Of a DNA stretch of 37,201 bases, positions 7,927-15,872 are shown piece after piece. A program made the translations under genes and the position numbers. Source of the DNA: Myxococcota bacterium. Lineage in GTDB: Bacteria; Myxococcota_A; UBA9160; UBA4427. The stretch lies in assembly GCA_029243605.1 (NCBI GenBank), contig JAQWRT010000041.1, positions 1 through 37,201 of the forward strand, in the 5' to 3' direction. The notes under the pieces were generated by a model. It worked only from the letters and a program-made list of their open reading frames with translations. It was not told the origin of the DNA and made no database searches. Position 1 is the first letter of the stretch; every line of letters begins with the position of its first letter.

Positions 7927-8661
7927 ATGCTTGCCCAAAAAGCGGCTGGGATGATGCGTGGCCTTCTGAATCAAGCCGGACTCCGGCAGGAACGAAAGGT
8001 CTTCGCAATCGGATTCAACAAGAGCGCCTCATCGTCTCTTCATGCTTTATTTCAATCACTAGGGCTTCCTTCTTATCACGGCGTCAAATGGAGAAAGCAT
8101 GACAATCCTAGATTTTTACGAAAATATGATTGTTTCAGTGACGATATTCCAAGGGACCTTGCTGAGCTTGATCGGTCGTGGCCAGACTCTAAATTCATCC
8201 TGAATGTACGTGAACTAGAGGGATGGATATACAGTCGATTGGCGCATATAGAGCGGGTGGATAAATCGAAAAGGAATTTTCAACCTGACCCGCACTGGGA
8301 CACTACAGAGGAAGCGATTAAGGGCTGGATAAGGAAAAGGAATGACTACCATCAGTTTGTGCTTTCGTATTTTGTGGATAGGCCCGCTGATCTTTTGGTC
8401 GTCAACTTCCTAAAGGATCACTTGGCCGCCACAAAAATTTGTCAATTCCTGGGATATGAAATCGAAATCCATCGACCTCATCGAAACATCAACCCTTCCA
8501 AAAAGCGTCCACAGGAACACACTGAGATGTTACGGAATGCTGTTGCCGAACTAGGGGTCGCTGAGCACGAATTGGCTTATGACCTTTACTGTCCAAGCCT
8601 TGAAAACGGAGGAAAAGAATCTCAGTTTTCTCCGGATAGCAGCACACTCGAAAGTGCATAG
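7927..8661 (+). CDS. PAPS-dependent sulfotransferase family protein
   Basis: This 244-residue protein carries the two PAPS-binding elements of the sulfotransferase fold. The 5'-phosphosulfate loop is FAIGFNKSASSSLHALF at residues 26-42. The 3'-phosphate element is FILNVRELEGWIYSR, with the expected Arg and Ser. It would move sulfate from PAPS to a hydroxyl or amine of a carbohydrate or small molecule; the acceptor is unknown. The ATG at 7927 follows GAGGAG. Base composition is clearly lower in GC than that of its neighbours: 21 of 60 bases are G or C in 8101-8160. It also uses codons rare elsewhere in the window, such as AGA, TTA and ATA. This points to acquisition by transfer. No mobile element is visible next to it. 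Confidence 0.82.
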   Translation: MLAQKAAGMMRGLLNQAGLRQERKVFAIGFNKSASSSLHALFQSLGLPSYHGVKWRKHDNPRFLRKYDCFSDDIPRDLAELDRSWPDSKFILNVRELEGWIYSRLAHIERVDKSKRNFQPDPHWDTTEEAIKGWIRKRNDYHQFVLSYFVDRPADLLVVNFLKDHLAATKICQFLGYEIEIHRPHRNINPSKKRPQEHTEMLRNAVAELGVAEHELAYDLYCPSLENGGKESQFSPDSSTLESA

Positions 8662-8729
8662 ATGATACTCCCATTCCATTAGGAGTACGGAAAGTCGAAG
8701 GCCCGAGCGAGTACTCCATCTCACCCGAA

Positions 8730-8749
8730 GCAAAAATCAAGATTTTTGC
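8730..8749. terminator. AT-rich palindrome downstream of the sulfotransferase
   Basis: GCAAAAATC (8730-8738) and GATTTTTGC (8741-8749) are perfect inverted copies separated by two bases. The palindrome lies between the convergent sulfotransferase and amidohydrolase genes and still within the AT-rich segment. It could end transcription weakly in both directions or mark the end of the transferred piece. Confidence 0.35.
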
Positions 8750-8826
8750 GTTCTAAGCAGGCCTTTACAAAGCGAATTGGGAATCCCTCACCAAGCTCAT
8801 CTCGAACTTGAGCCACAAGGCTGGCA

Positions 8827-10071
8827 TCAATTTGACGTCTCTCGAGATACCGGTCGGCCAGCTTGGAGAATATGGGAGAAATTCTGAATCGGATCTGCCA
8901 ACACGGTGATGTCCTCTAGGGGGTTGGAATCGACGATCACAATATCGCCAGCCGCCCCCTCGGCGACTACACCCACCTTCCCCTCGAGGCGACACAGCTT
9001 CGGGTTTACTCGATACATCGAGTGCAGGATCTCTACCGACGAAAGAACATCGGCACGAATGGCAAATTCGCGGTTCTGCATGGTCTGGGTTTCGCCCACA
9101 AGGTCCGTCCCAAAGCCCATCACCACACCTGAAGCCCTGGCTGTCTCGAGTGAATCGATCCCGGCGTCGGCAATGACCTTGTTTTTCCTGAGGTTCGTTT
9201 CGGGCAAGCCCAATCGTTCGCCGTATTCCTGCATGGCTGTATAGGTGACGAGAGTAGGGACCAGTACGCCCTCCGCTTCGGCGAGCTTCGACGCCGACGA
9301 GGGGTCAATGAGGTTCCCGTGCTCAATGCAGTGCACCCCCGCCTCGACGGCCATGGAGATCGATTCGGGGCTATATGCATGAGCGGCGACGTAGGTTCCC
9401 CGATGCGAGGCTTCCTGGACTACAGCCCGAAGCTCTTCCGGCGTGTACTGAATCGAATCCAATGGGTCCGAAGGTGTGGCCACCCCGCCGGAAACATGCA
9501 CTTTAATAAAGTCCACTCCGTCGCGAAGATTATGTCGGGCAGCCTTTCGCACCGCATCGACGCCATCGGCAATGATCCCAAAAGCGGTATGCGGCATTTC
9601 GCAGGCGCACTGAGGCACCGCTCGCGCGCCCCCCTCTACATCTCCATGCCCGCCTGTCTGGGAGAGCATACGACCCGCGTGAAATATCCGAGGTCCAGGA
9701 GTCATGCCCTTCGCAATCGAACGAATCAGGCCAGATACATCGCCACCCAAATCACGCACGGTCGTGAACCCACGGGCCAGAGTTTCACCCGCCATGCGAG
9801 CCATGGCAATTCCAAACTCAACCTCGCTCCACTTGGCTAGTCGACGAAAATCAAGAGTCGTGAGCCGCATGTGGACATGTGCATCGATCAAGCCAGGCAA
9901 AACGAAGCTTCCCTGGGCATCGATCTCCAGATCAGCACCCGAACAAAACTCGGCTTGCTCGCTCGATCCTATGTAGGTAATCACTCCGTCTTCAATCGCG
10001 ACGGATTGCTCACCGCTGATCGACATTGATGAGGTATCCAGAACGTGGCCATTTCGGATCAGCGTTTTCAT
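8827..10071 (-). CDS. Metal-dependent amidohydrolase (imidazolonepropionase/Xaa-Pro dipeptidase-like)
   Basis: This 414-residue amidohydrolase has a split beta-sandwich around a TIM barrel. Metal ligands are all in place: H65 and H67 in LIDAHVHM, carboxylated K190 in FIKVHVSGG, H231 in AAHAYSP, H251 in CIEHGN, and D323 in FGTDLVG. The set matches the binuclear subtype that includes prolidase-like enzymes cleaving Xaa-Pro or N-acyl amino acids, and also imidazolonepropionase-like enzymes. No signal peptide is seen, so it should be cytoplasmic. The ATG at 10071 follows AGGGA. It stands alone and is divergent from the PPOX-type gene. The exact substrate cannot be assigned. Confidence 0.88.
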   Translation of the reverse strand: MKTLIRNGHVLDTSSMSISGEQSVAIEDGVITYIGSSEQAEFCSGADLEIDAQGSFVLPGLIDAHVHMRLTTLDFRRLAKWSEVEFGIAMARMAGETLARGFTTVRDLGGDVSGLIRSIAKGMTPGPRIFHAGRMLSQTGGHGDVEGGARAVPQCACEMPHTAFGIIADGVDAVRKAARHNLRDGVDFIKVHVSGGVATPSDPLDSIQYTPEELRAVVQEASHRGTYVAAHAYSPESISMAVEAGVHCIEHGNLIDPSSASKLAEAEGVLVPTLVTYTAMQEYGERLGLPETNLRKNKVIADAGIDSLETARASGVVMGFGTDLVGETQTMQNREFAIRADVLSSVEILHSMYRVNPKLCRLEGKVGVVAEGAAGDIVIVDSNPLEDITVLADPIQNFSHILQAGRPVSRETSN

Positions 10072-10204
10072 TTTCTTATCCCTGGTGAAAGCCCGTACCT
10101 TCGCCCCTTTTCCAAGGGCTTAACTATTTCTAATTGATAGCCCAGTCCGGTTTCGGCGTATTCACAACATGATAGAATTTCACCTCTAAATACCAGGAGA
10201 AACC

Positions 10205-10798
10205 ATGGCCCAGACCCACGACCACGAAATTGTCTCGATCTATCCCTTCAGTGAAGCAGAGGTAGATCAACTCATGAACAATTCCGGCGAGTGCGTCCTC
10301 ATGTGGGCAACGAAGGATGGCTGGCCGGTGGGCGTGACGCATACATTCCTTTGGCACGAGGGGAAAATCTGGCTGACCTTCGCCTCCCATCGCCACCGTG
10401 CCGAGGCCATCCGGCGGGACCCAAGAGTTTCAGTGAATGTCAGCAGCGCGGGATACGGCCCGCGGGCTCCAAAGGAGCTTCCTGCCGGGGCCATCACGTT
10501 CAAGGGAAGGGGCGAGTTCTTCGACGACGACGAGACCAAGAAATGGTTCTACCCTGCCCTCTCCAAGAAGGTGAGCCCCGCCAACGACGGCGCGGCAAAT
10601 TTTTTTACCGGCTTCCTCGACTCGCCTCTCCGTACAATTCTCGCGGTGACCCCCGAGAAGCGAATCATGTACAACAGTCGCAATGCCGACAGGCATGTCG
10701 CCGGCACAATCTCGGAAGAGGAACTTGGCGAACGGCTCCCGGGCGACGCTGTTCGAATGAACGCCGAGCGCGAGCGCCGGGGGCTTGATCCCCGCTAG
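10205..10798 (+). CDS. Pyridoxamine 5'-phosphate oxidase-type (PPOX) FMN-binding protein
   Basis: This 197-residue protein has a split beta-barrel flavin fold. Typical parts are the first strands (ECVLMWATKDGWPVGVTHTFLW), the central IWLTFASHRHRAEAIRRDPRVSVNV, where the basic residues contact FMN phosphate or F420, and a later ITFKGRGEFFDDDETK strand. Members reduce or oxidise small molecules with FMN, or with deazaflavin F420 in lineages that make it. An LLM luciferase-like protein elsewhere in the window makes the F420 option reasonable. The start at 10205 follows CCAGGAGAAACC, a strong ribosome site. Which cofactor is used is not settled by sequence alone. Confidence 0.82.
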   Translation: MAQTHDHEIVSIYPFSEAEVDQLMNNSGECVLMWATKDGWPVGVTHTFLWHEGKIWLTFASHRHRAEAIRRDPRVSVNVSSAGYGPRAPKELPAGAITFKGRGEFFDDDETKKWFYPALSKKVSPANDGAANFFTGFLDSPLRTILAVTPEKRIMYNSRNADRHVAGTISEEELGERLPGDAVRMNAERERRGLDPR

Positions 10799-10817
10799 CC
10801 GTCCCCGCACTGCCTTT

Positions 10818-10837
10818 CGCGGCTTGGGAAGGCCGCG
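10818..10837 (+). terminator. Hairpin after the PPOX-type gene
   Basis: CGCGGC (10818-10823) and GCCGCG (10832-10837) form a 6-bp GC stem with an 8-nt loop about 20 bases after the stop codon. It is not followed by a clean T run, so termination is only possible. Confidence 0.3.
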
Positions 10838-10996
10838 ATTCCCCTCCAGATCCGGAAAAAAATGCGAATTCTGAAGGAAATATCAAGGCATTCCCCGAGA
10901 CTATGTAATTCAGCGTGAGCCTTTTTCGGCCCCAAAGCCACTTCCAGTAGACCCCTACTTCGACCACGAGGCAGGGGAATCTTGGAGGGATGCGTT

Positions 10997-11536
10997 ATGG
11001 GGACAATCAAATCTATTATAAGGCCCGGTCTAAAAGTGGCCCTGATCCTCTTGGGCGCACTCATCGCCCACAGCGCCCAAGCCTCGCGGGTCGAAGGCAA
11101 TTTCCTCGGAGTTTTCAGCGGCAATGACAGTGCGGCCGCAGTCGCAACCAGCCTTGGGCTCAGCCCCGGTGACGTGACCCTGCTGGCCAAGGTCGATTTG
11201 TATGGCACCCCTCCTCCCGACCCTTCGACCAGCGATGGGCTCACCCTCTCGAACATGACCCTCAGCGGTGACGATGAGGCCACCTCGGGTTGGTGGGATT
11301 ACGCCGGACCGGGTATCGCAAATATCATCGCCGTGAAGGCGGGACCAAACTTCGCCCTTTACGAGTACACCTCTCTCCTCACCGGAGGGATGCCGAACAT
11401 GGGCCTTTGGAATACCTCGGAGCTCTCGGACAAGGGACTCTCCCATCTGACGGCGTACTCGGTCATTCCCGAACCTTCCACCGCACTTCTCCTCGGCCTC
11501 GGCCTCGGGCATCTGGCAGTTCGCAAGCGACGGTAG
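10997..11536 (+). CDS. PEP-CTERM sorting-domain protein
   Basis: This is a small exported protein of 179 residues. It has a signal peptide (LKVALILLGALIAHSAQAS), a body without a recognised domain (residues 30-150), and the tail VIPEPSTALLLGLGLGHLAVRKRR type: PEP motif, hydrophobic helix and basic end. That tail is the exosortase sorting signal, so the mature protein should reach the surface or the extracellular matrix. The ATG at 10997 is chosen because GGAGGG lies eight bases before it. The frame also opens at TTG 10982, but that overlaps the ribosome site. The body shares no obvious sequence with the other PEP-CTERM protein at 202-762, so the pair share only export and anchoring signals. 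Confidence 0.85.
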   Translation: MGTIKSIIRPGLKVALILLGALIAHSAQASRVEGNFLGVFSGNDSAAAVATSLGLSPGDVTLLAKVDLYGTPPPDPSTSDGLTLSNMTLSGDDEATSGWWDYAGPGIANIIAVKAGPNFALYEYTSLLTGGMPNMGLWNTSELSDKGLSHLTAYSVIPEPSTALLLGLGLGHLAVRKRR

Positions 11537-11660
11537 TGCCAGGAAACGAAGGCTCACCCCTCTGTCGGTCTGTCGGGACGGCGCAGGTCCTCTCTTGCGC
11601 CGCATCAGTGGGCGGCCGCGTTCCCGCCTACACCACGCTCAAACCACCGACGGCGATCGC

Positions 11661-12902
11661 CTAGGAAACCGCCGCAGCCGACCCGTCAGTACTGTCCATA
11701 TCGAGAGCGAAGAGCAGCAGGCCTGCGAGTCCGATAGCCCCCACGTAAATCTGCAGCGCGTCGGTGAAGCTTCCCGTCGTGTCTGCGCTCCAACCCGCAA
11801 TAATAAACCCGGGCATAACGAGCAGTCCTATCAGGGGAGACATGAGCCCCATCGTACGACCGAAATTCTCCGTCCCAAAACAGCGAGCGACCATTCCCGC
11901 CCAAACCGGCAGCACGCCCCCAGACGCCAGACCAAGGACAGGCGCGGCCACCCACATCATCACCAGGCTTGGCTCGGTGGAAAAAATTGCCAGCCCTATT
12001 CCCGCTAGACCCAGAGCAACCCAAAGCCCCATTCGCAGATCGATCCGGTCGGTGGCCGCTCCTAGCGCGATCTTCCCGATCAGACCGAAGAGCGCGACCA
12101 GTTGGATAAGCCGTGGCCCCACCCCGGGATCCAGGCTCATAGACTCGACGTAAAGCCCGATATTACTCAAAAATGCCGAGTAGCTCATGATGAGCAGGCC
12201 GAACGAGAGACCGATCACCCAAAAGGAACGATTGCGAAGGATCTCGGCCATCGAGAGCCCCTGGCCCGAACCGATCTCCTGAGCCTGGGCATCCGTCCCC
12301 GTATTTTCCGCCCCTTCTGGTTCGAGGCCCTTATCACTCGGTTGGTCGCGAAGAACGAAAACTGTCAGGGGGATCACGCATACGGCGGTGAGACCGGCAA
12401 GGGCACGCAGCCCCATACGCCAATCCCAGACCTCGATCCAATGGCTCATGAGGTCGGGGAGCACAAGGCCTCCCACCGAAGTGCCCACGGCGGTCAGGCC
12501 GAGAGCTCGCCCCCGACTGGTCGTGAACCAACGCGAGACGATCGCCTGGCCCGTGATCGGCCCGAGCAGGATATTGGCCGCACACATCATCACAGCAAAG
12601 ACGATGACGAACTGTGCGATTCCCTGGGTGACCGAAAGCACCAGCAGAGCGGCGACCAGCAGAAAGCCCCCGATCACCATCATACCCTTGGCCGACCAGC
12701 GATCGGCTAGGGGGCCCAATAACGGAGACAACACCAGTCCAACCGCCCCCGAAGCCGTCATCGCGAGATTGGCCTCAGTCGTCGACGCGGAAAACTCCGC
12801 CTTTACGGCAACCAGCACAAAGGGAAACGCATACTGGACGAAGCCCACCACGAACATCTGGGCCACAAAAACGCTCGCAACGATCCACCAGCCGTAGAAC
12901 AT
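11661..12902 (-). CDS. Major facilitator superfamily transporter (monocarboxylate/oxalate-formate antiporter-like)
   Basis: This 413-residue integral membrane protein has about twelve hydrophobic helices. The start MFYGWWIVASVFVAQMF and the loop LLGPLADRWSAKGMMVIGG (the MFS loop 2-3 motif with D-R-x-x) are typical of the MCT/OFA-like part of the superfamily. That part moves monocarboxylates or other organic anions with protons. The loop between helices 6 and 7 is acidic and about 35 residues long. The ATG at 12902 is preceded by a nine-G tract that must serve as ribosome site; upstream starts up to 13121 lack homology. The gene is divergent from the DUF3604 remnant at 13027. The substrate is unknown. 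Confidence 0.88.
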   Translation of the reverse strand: MFYGWWIVASVFVAQMFVVGFVQYAFPFVLVAVKAEFSASTTEANLAMTASGAVGLVLSPLLGPLADRWSAKGMMVIGGFLLVAALLVLSVTQGIAQFVIVFAVMMCAANILLGPITGQAIVSRWFTTSRGRALGLTAVGTSVGGLVLPDLMSHWIEVWDWRMGLRALAGLTAVCVIPLTVFVLRDQPSDKGLEPEGAENTGTDAQAQEIGSGQGLSMAEILRNRSFWVIGLSFGLLIMSYSAFLSNIGLYVESMSLDPGVGPRLIQLVALFGLIGKIALGAATDRIDLRMGLWVALGLAGIGLAIFSTEPSLVMMWVAAPVLGLASGGVLPVWAGMVARCFGTENFGRTMGLMSPLIGLLVMPGFIIAGWSADTTGSFTDALQIYVGAIGLAGLLLFALDMDSTDGSAAAVS

Positions 12903-12906
12903 TCTG

Positions 12907-12915
12907 CCCCCCCCC
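12907..12915 (-). promoter_or_regulatory. G9 homopolymer acting as ribosome binding site
   Basis: Nine consecutive C bases on the given strand read AAAAGGGGGGGGGCAGA before the ATG at 12902 on the minus strand. The tract is the only purine-rich candidate for ribosome binding, and a length change would alter the spacing or strength. Confidence 0.5.
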
Positions 12916-13026
12916 TTTTGCCTCAACCGGCCGCGACTATACATCAGAGTCTCGGCGAGGCCCTGCTCCCATAGATGGAGGAGAGGGGCCCGGGATTCGC
13001 CCGGGCTTACACCGAAAGCCCCACCG

Positions 13027-13833
13027 GTGAGATTCCGCCGGGCAAAATTCATAGACTGGGATTTCCACGGCAAATTACCCATGCTCGACGGCAGCGCCGG
13101 CTTGAGACTGGGCGAGAGCACCCTGCTTCCGAAGAGTCAGCTCCGTTCGCTCAAGTGGGGCGCGGCGGGACTCGCTGCGGTGTGGGCCGAAGAAAATAAC
13201 CGGGCATCGCTCTTCGACGCATTGCGCCACAAAGAGACCTACGCGACCTCGGGCCCCCGGATGACGGTTTGTTTCTTCGGAGGTTGGGATTTCGACCCGG
13301 GGCTCGTGACGGATCCAGAATTCATCGCCACGGCCTATGCCCAGGGCGTCCCCATGGACGGCCAACTCGCTCGGGCTCCGCGCTCCTCGGCTCCCCGCTT
13401 CGCAGTCTTCGCCCTCAAGGACCCCGAGGCTGCAAACCTTGACCGGGTCCAGATCGTTAAGCGGTGGGTCGATGCCCACGGGCGAAGCCACGAGCGTATC
13501 TACGATGTCGCCGCCTCGGGCGACCGGGTCCCCCAACCCGGGAGCTACGGGGTTGAACCGGTGGGAAATAGCGTGGATGTCGAGACCGCGAGCCACACTA
13601 ATAGCCTCGGCGCGACACAACTCGCGACAGTCTGGAGCGACCCCGACTTTGACCCCACCCGAGAAGCCTTCTGGTACGCGCGGGTGCTCGAACTACCCAC
13701 CCCACGCTGGTCCACTTACGATGCCGTGCTGCTGGGCACACCACCGCCCGAACCCAGCACAATTCAAGAGCGCGCGATCATATCGGCGATCTGCTACGCA
13801 CCATCCACCAAGAGCCCCGTAGAAAAGGGGTAG
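13027..13833 (+). pseudogene. 5'-truncated DUF3604 gene (C-terminal part only)
   Basis: The frame encodes the C-terminal part of a DUF3604 protein, a family whose full members are normally about 600 residues. Recognisable blocks are LPMLDGSAGLRLG, GAAGLAAVWAEENNRASLFDAL, YATSGPRM, FFGGWDFDP, RFAVFALKDPEAANLDRVQIVK, GNSVDVETASHTNSLGA and VLELPTPRWSTYDA, ending in TIQERAIISAICY. The N-terminal metal-binding half is absent and the similarity begins abruptly near 13057. The bases upstream show no DUF3604-like reading in any frame up to the transporter start. The GTG at 13027 has no convincing ribosome site. It is most likely a deletion remnant. A short expressed protein cannot be excluded because the remaining frame is intact. 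Confidence 0.7.
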
Positions 13834-13915
13834 CTAGGTCGCCTCAATACGTTATTTTTTCACGCCCCTCTCTTTGATCCGTATCCACATTTTCCTACGC
13901 TTCGGGAGGAAAACG

Positions 13916-14704
13916 ATGCCCCGCGACTCAGAGCGCGCCGAATATCCTGAACACGTCATCGAAAATCGAAGATATTGGGACGCAATGGCCGACCAGTGGG
14001 TGGCTGCCGGGGAGCGCGCATGGCGGGCCGAAGCACCTTTGTGGGGCTGCTGGGGAATTCCTGAGAGCGAACTTTGCTTGCTGCCCCAGGACATGTCCGG
14101 AATGCTGGCCATAGAACTGGGCTGTGGCACCGCGTATGTCTCTTACTGGCTCACACAACGAGGCGCCCAGGTCGTCGGAATCGACAACTCGGCCAAACAA
14201 CTGGAAACCGCCCAGCGCCTGGCGAATGAATACCAAGTGGCTTTGGAACTGCGGCATGGCAATGCCGAAGAGCTACCCTACCCCGACGGGCATTTCGATT
14301 TCGCCATCAGTGAATATGGCGCGGCGATCTGGTGCGACCCCAAGATCTGGATCCCCGAGGCGCACCGCATCCTCAAACCCGGTGGAGAATTGGTATTCCT
14401 CGGCAACAGCCCGCTAGCCATGATCTGCACGCCCCTCGATGGTGGCGACAACGACGCTCACCTCCACCGCAGCTATTTCGAGCTGGAAAAACTCGACTGG
14501 ACACGATGCGAAATAGACCCCGGCGGCATCGAATTCAATCTGCCGATCTCGAGCTGGATGCGACTGTTCCGGGAAACTGGCTTCGAGGTACTCGACTATC
14601 TCGAGTTGCAGGCCCCCAAGGGCAGTCCCGACAGATTCGGGACGCCCGGCCAATGGGCCCAGAGCTGGCCGGCCGAGCAGGCCTGGAAATTGAGACGCCT
14701 CTAG
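13916..14704 (+). CDS. Class I SAM-dependent methyltransferase
   Basis: This 262-residue cytoplasmic methyltransferase of the UbiE/COQ5-like group has clear SAM motifs. Motif I is AIELGCGTAYVSYWL (residues 65-79), the acidic residue after strand 2 is D90 in VVGID, and motif II is NAEELPYPDGHFDFAISEYG. The post-motif HRILKPGGELVFLG follows. The C-terminal part (SSWMRLFRETGFEVLDYLELQAP) is the usual end of this group. The ATG at 13916 has GGGAGG seven bases upstream and is preferred to the frame opening at 13874. The N-terminal YWDAMADQWV segment resembles methyltransferases of small molecules. The acceptor is unknown. It is convergent with the DUF169 gene. Confidence 0.87.
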   Translation: MPRDSERAEYPEHVIENRRYWDAMADQWVAAGERAWRAEAPLWGCWGIPESELCLLPQDMSGMLAIELGCGTAYVSYWLTQRGAQVVGIDNSAKQLETAQRLANEYQVALELRHGNAEELPYPDGHFDFAISEYGAAIWCDPKIWIPEAHRILKPGGELVFLGNSPLAMICTPLDGGDNDAHLHRSYFELEKLDWTRCEIDPGGIEFNLPISSWMRLFRETGFEVLDYLELQAPKGSPDRFGTPGQWAQSWPAEQAWKLRRL

Positions 14705-14744
14705 GGCGCGCTGGCTCCAGCCTGGGGCGGTCCACCCAAACTCA

Positions 14745-14765
14745 AGGGCAAGCTCGCTTTGCCCT
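14745..14765. terminator. Hairpin between convergent methyltransferase and DUF169 genes
   Basis: AGGGCAA (14745-14751) pairs with TTGCCCT (14759-14765) across a 7-nt loop. It lies in the 97-bp gap between two convergent genes. There is no T run, so it is a weak candidate terminator. Confidence 0.35.
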
Positions 14766-14801
14766 CCTCTCAGGCACAGCTTCCAATTCTGCCCCGAAAG
14801 C

Positions 14802-15602
14802 TCAACCGTAACTCTGGGCGATGCTCGCCATCGGCGACTTATCGAGTCCGTGGTTCGGGATGGGATAACGAAGACCGTTGCGCGACAACGATGCTAGGCC
14901 GTTGACGATTTGCGGTAGATAGCTCGGCGGCAGGGCGATCAGCATCTCGTCGTCCTGAACACCGCCAAATTTACGTTCGGCGTAGCAGGGGAGCGACATG
15001 GAGGGTTCGCCGGTCTTCAGGGCATTCCCCCAGCTATCTGCACAGGCGCTCTCTCCCACGCATGTGAACGTGTACTTCTTGTAGTTTTTGTATTGCAGCC
15101 CGTTCATCAGGGTAATCATCTGGCCGGGGGTGCCGTAGATCAGGCAAATATCTGGGTTATCGATACGGCCTGACGTGAGCGGAGACGTCACCAGTGCCTC
15201 GTATTCACCGTGGGAGGCGCAGGACATCTCCCGCTGGTGATCTGCGCTGCTCTCGAGATCGCCGTACCAGACACCATTGAAATTTCGTCCGCTCAAGAAA
15301 TCTTCGTCGCGGGGGGCAAGCCCGACCACCGCACCGCATTGCGCACCCATAAGGTTTCCCATCGTGACACCAATGGTGTAACCGATCCATCTAGACTGCC
15401 CAACGATCTGATCCGTAGCCATCAGAACCCCTTCTGCCGGCCGGCGGAGACGTTCTATTTCCTCCAAATCACCCGCCTTGGCGAAACGCTTCATCGCCAC
15501 CGGGTTGGTGCGTAACCTCAAATATTGATTGAGCCCGGCCACCAGAGCCTTGTAGTCGTATTCCTCGGTGTCGCCCCAGCAATTGGCAGAAACAGTCATC
15601 AT
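14802..15602 (-). CDS. DUF169 domain-containing protein
   Basis: This 266-residue protein matches the layout of the DUF169 family (PF02596), whose biochemical role is not established. Characteristic parts are LNQYLRLRTNPVAMKRF near the start, an internal LIYGTPGQMITLMNGLQY, and the cysteine-containing CVGESACADSWG...PSMSLPCYAERKFGG block. The last part is DEMLIALPPSYLPQIVNGL. Several cysteines are conserved-looking, so metal or cofactor binding is possible. The ATG at 15602 is followed at once by a second ATG and has GGAG six bases upstream. It lies downstream of the TRAP operon on the same strand but is separated by 270 bp with a strong hairpin, so it is likely its own unit. Confidence 0.8.
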   Translation of the reverse strand: MMTVSANCWGDTEEYDYKALVAGLNQYLRLRTNPVAMKRFAKAGDLEEIERLRRPAEGVLMATDQIVGQSRWIGYTIGVTMGNLMGAQCGAVVGLAPRDEDFLSGRNFNGVWYGDLESSADHQREMSCASHGEYEALVTSPLTSGRIDNPDICLIYGTPGQMITLMNGLQYKNYKKYTFTCVGESACADSWGNALKTGEPSMSLPCYAERKFGGVQDDEMLIALPPSYLPQIVNGLASLSRNGLRYPIPNHGLDKSPMASIAQSYG

Positions 15603-15695
15603 CAATTCTCCAGTCTTTTCTCGTCCCAGCGCGACTCCGAACCAGAATCGCCTGCGGGCGTGAGTACCTCGCCTACCCTTCCCACGCCTTTCATT

Positions 15696-15720
15696 CCCGA
15701 ACGAGCCCCGCTCGTTCGGG
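15696..15720. terminator. Strong hairpin between dctM and the DUF169 gene
   Basis: CCCGAACGAGC (15696-15706) and GCTCGTTCGGG (15710-15720) form a perfect 11-bp stem with a 3-nt loop, about 150 bp after dctM and 95 bp before the DUF169 start on the minus strand. It has no T run. It could end TRAP transcripts with Rho help, or protect an RNA end. Confidence 0.45.
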
Positions 15721-15872
15721 ACTATACCCGGTCGATCCTTGGCCTGTTACGGTGTTGAATCCCGTCTCGGGGTTCGAACGCGCACTCAGCCCCCAGCGCT
15801 ACGAAAGCTCTCCGGGACCTCCGCGGGATGGCGATCTCAGCCGCGCCCTTCGGTCTGCGGCGGCCCGCCCGA

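Noticed and set aside
15771..15779. GGTTCGAAC, resembling a tRNA T-loop
   Set aside because: Neither strand offers a matching 5-bp T stem or an acceptor and anticodon arm, so no tRNA can be folded.
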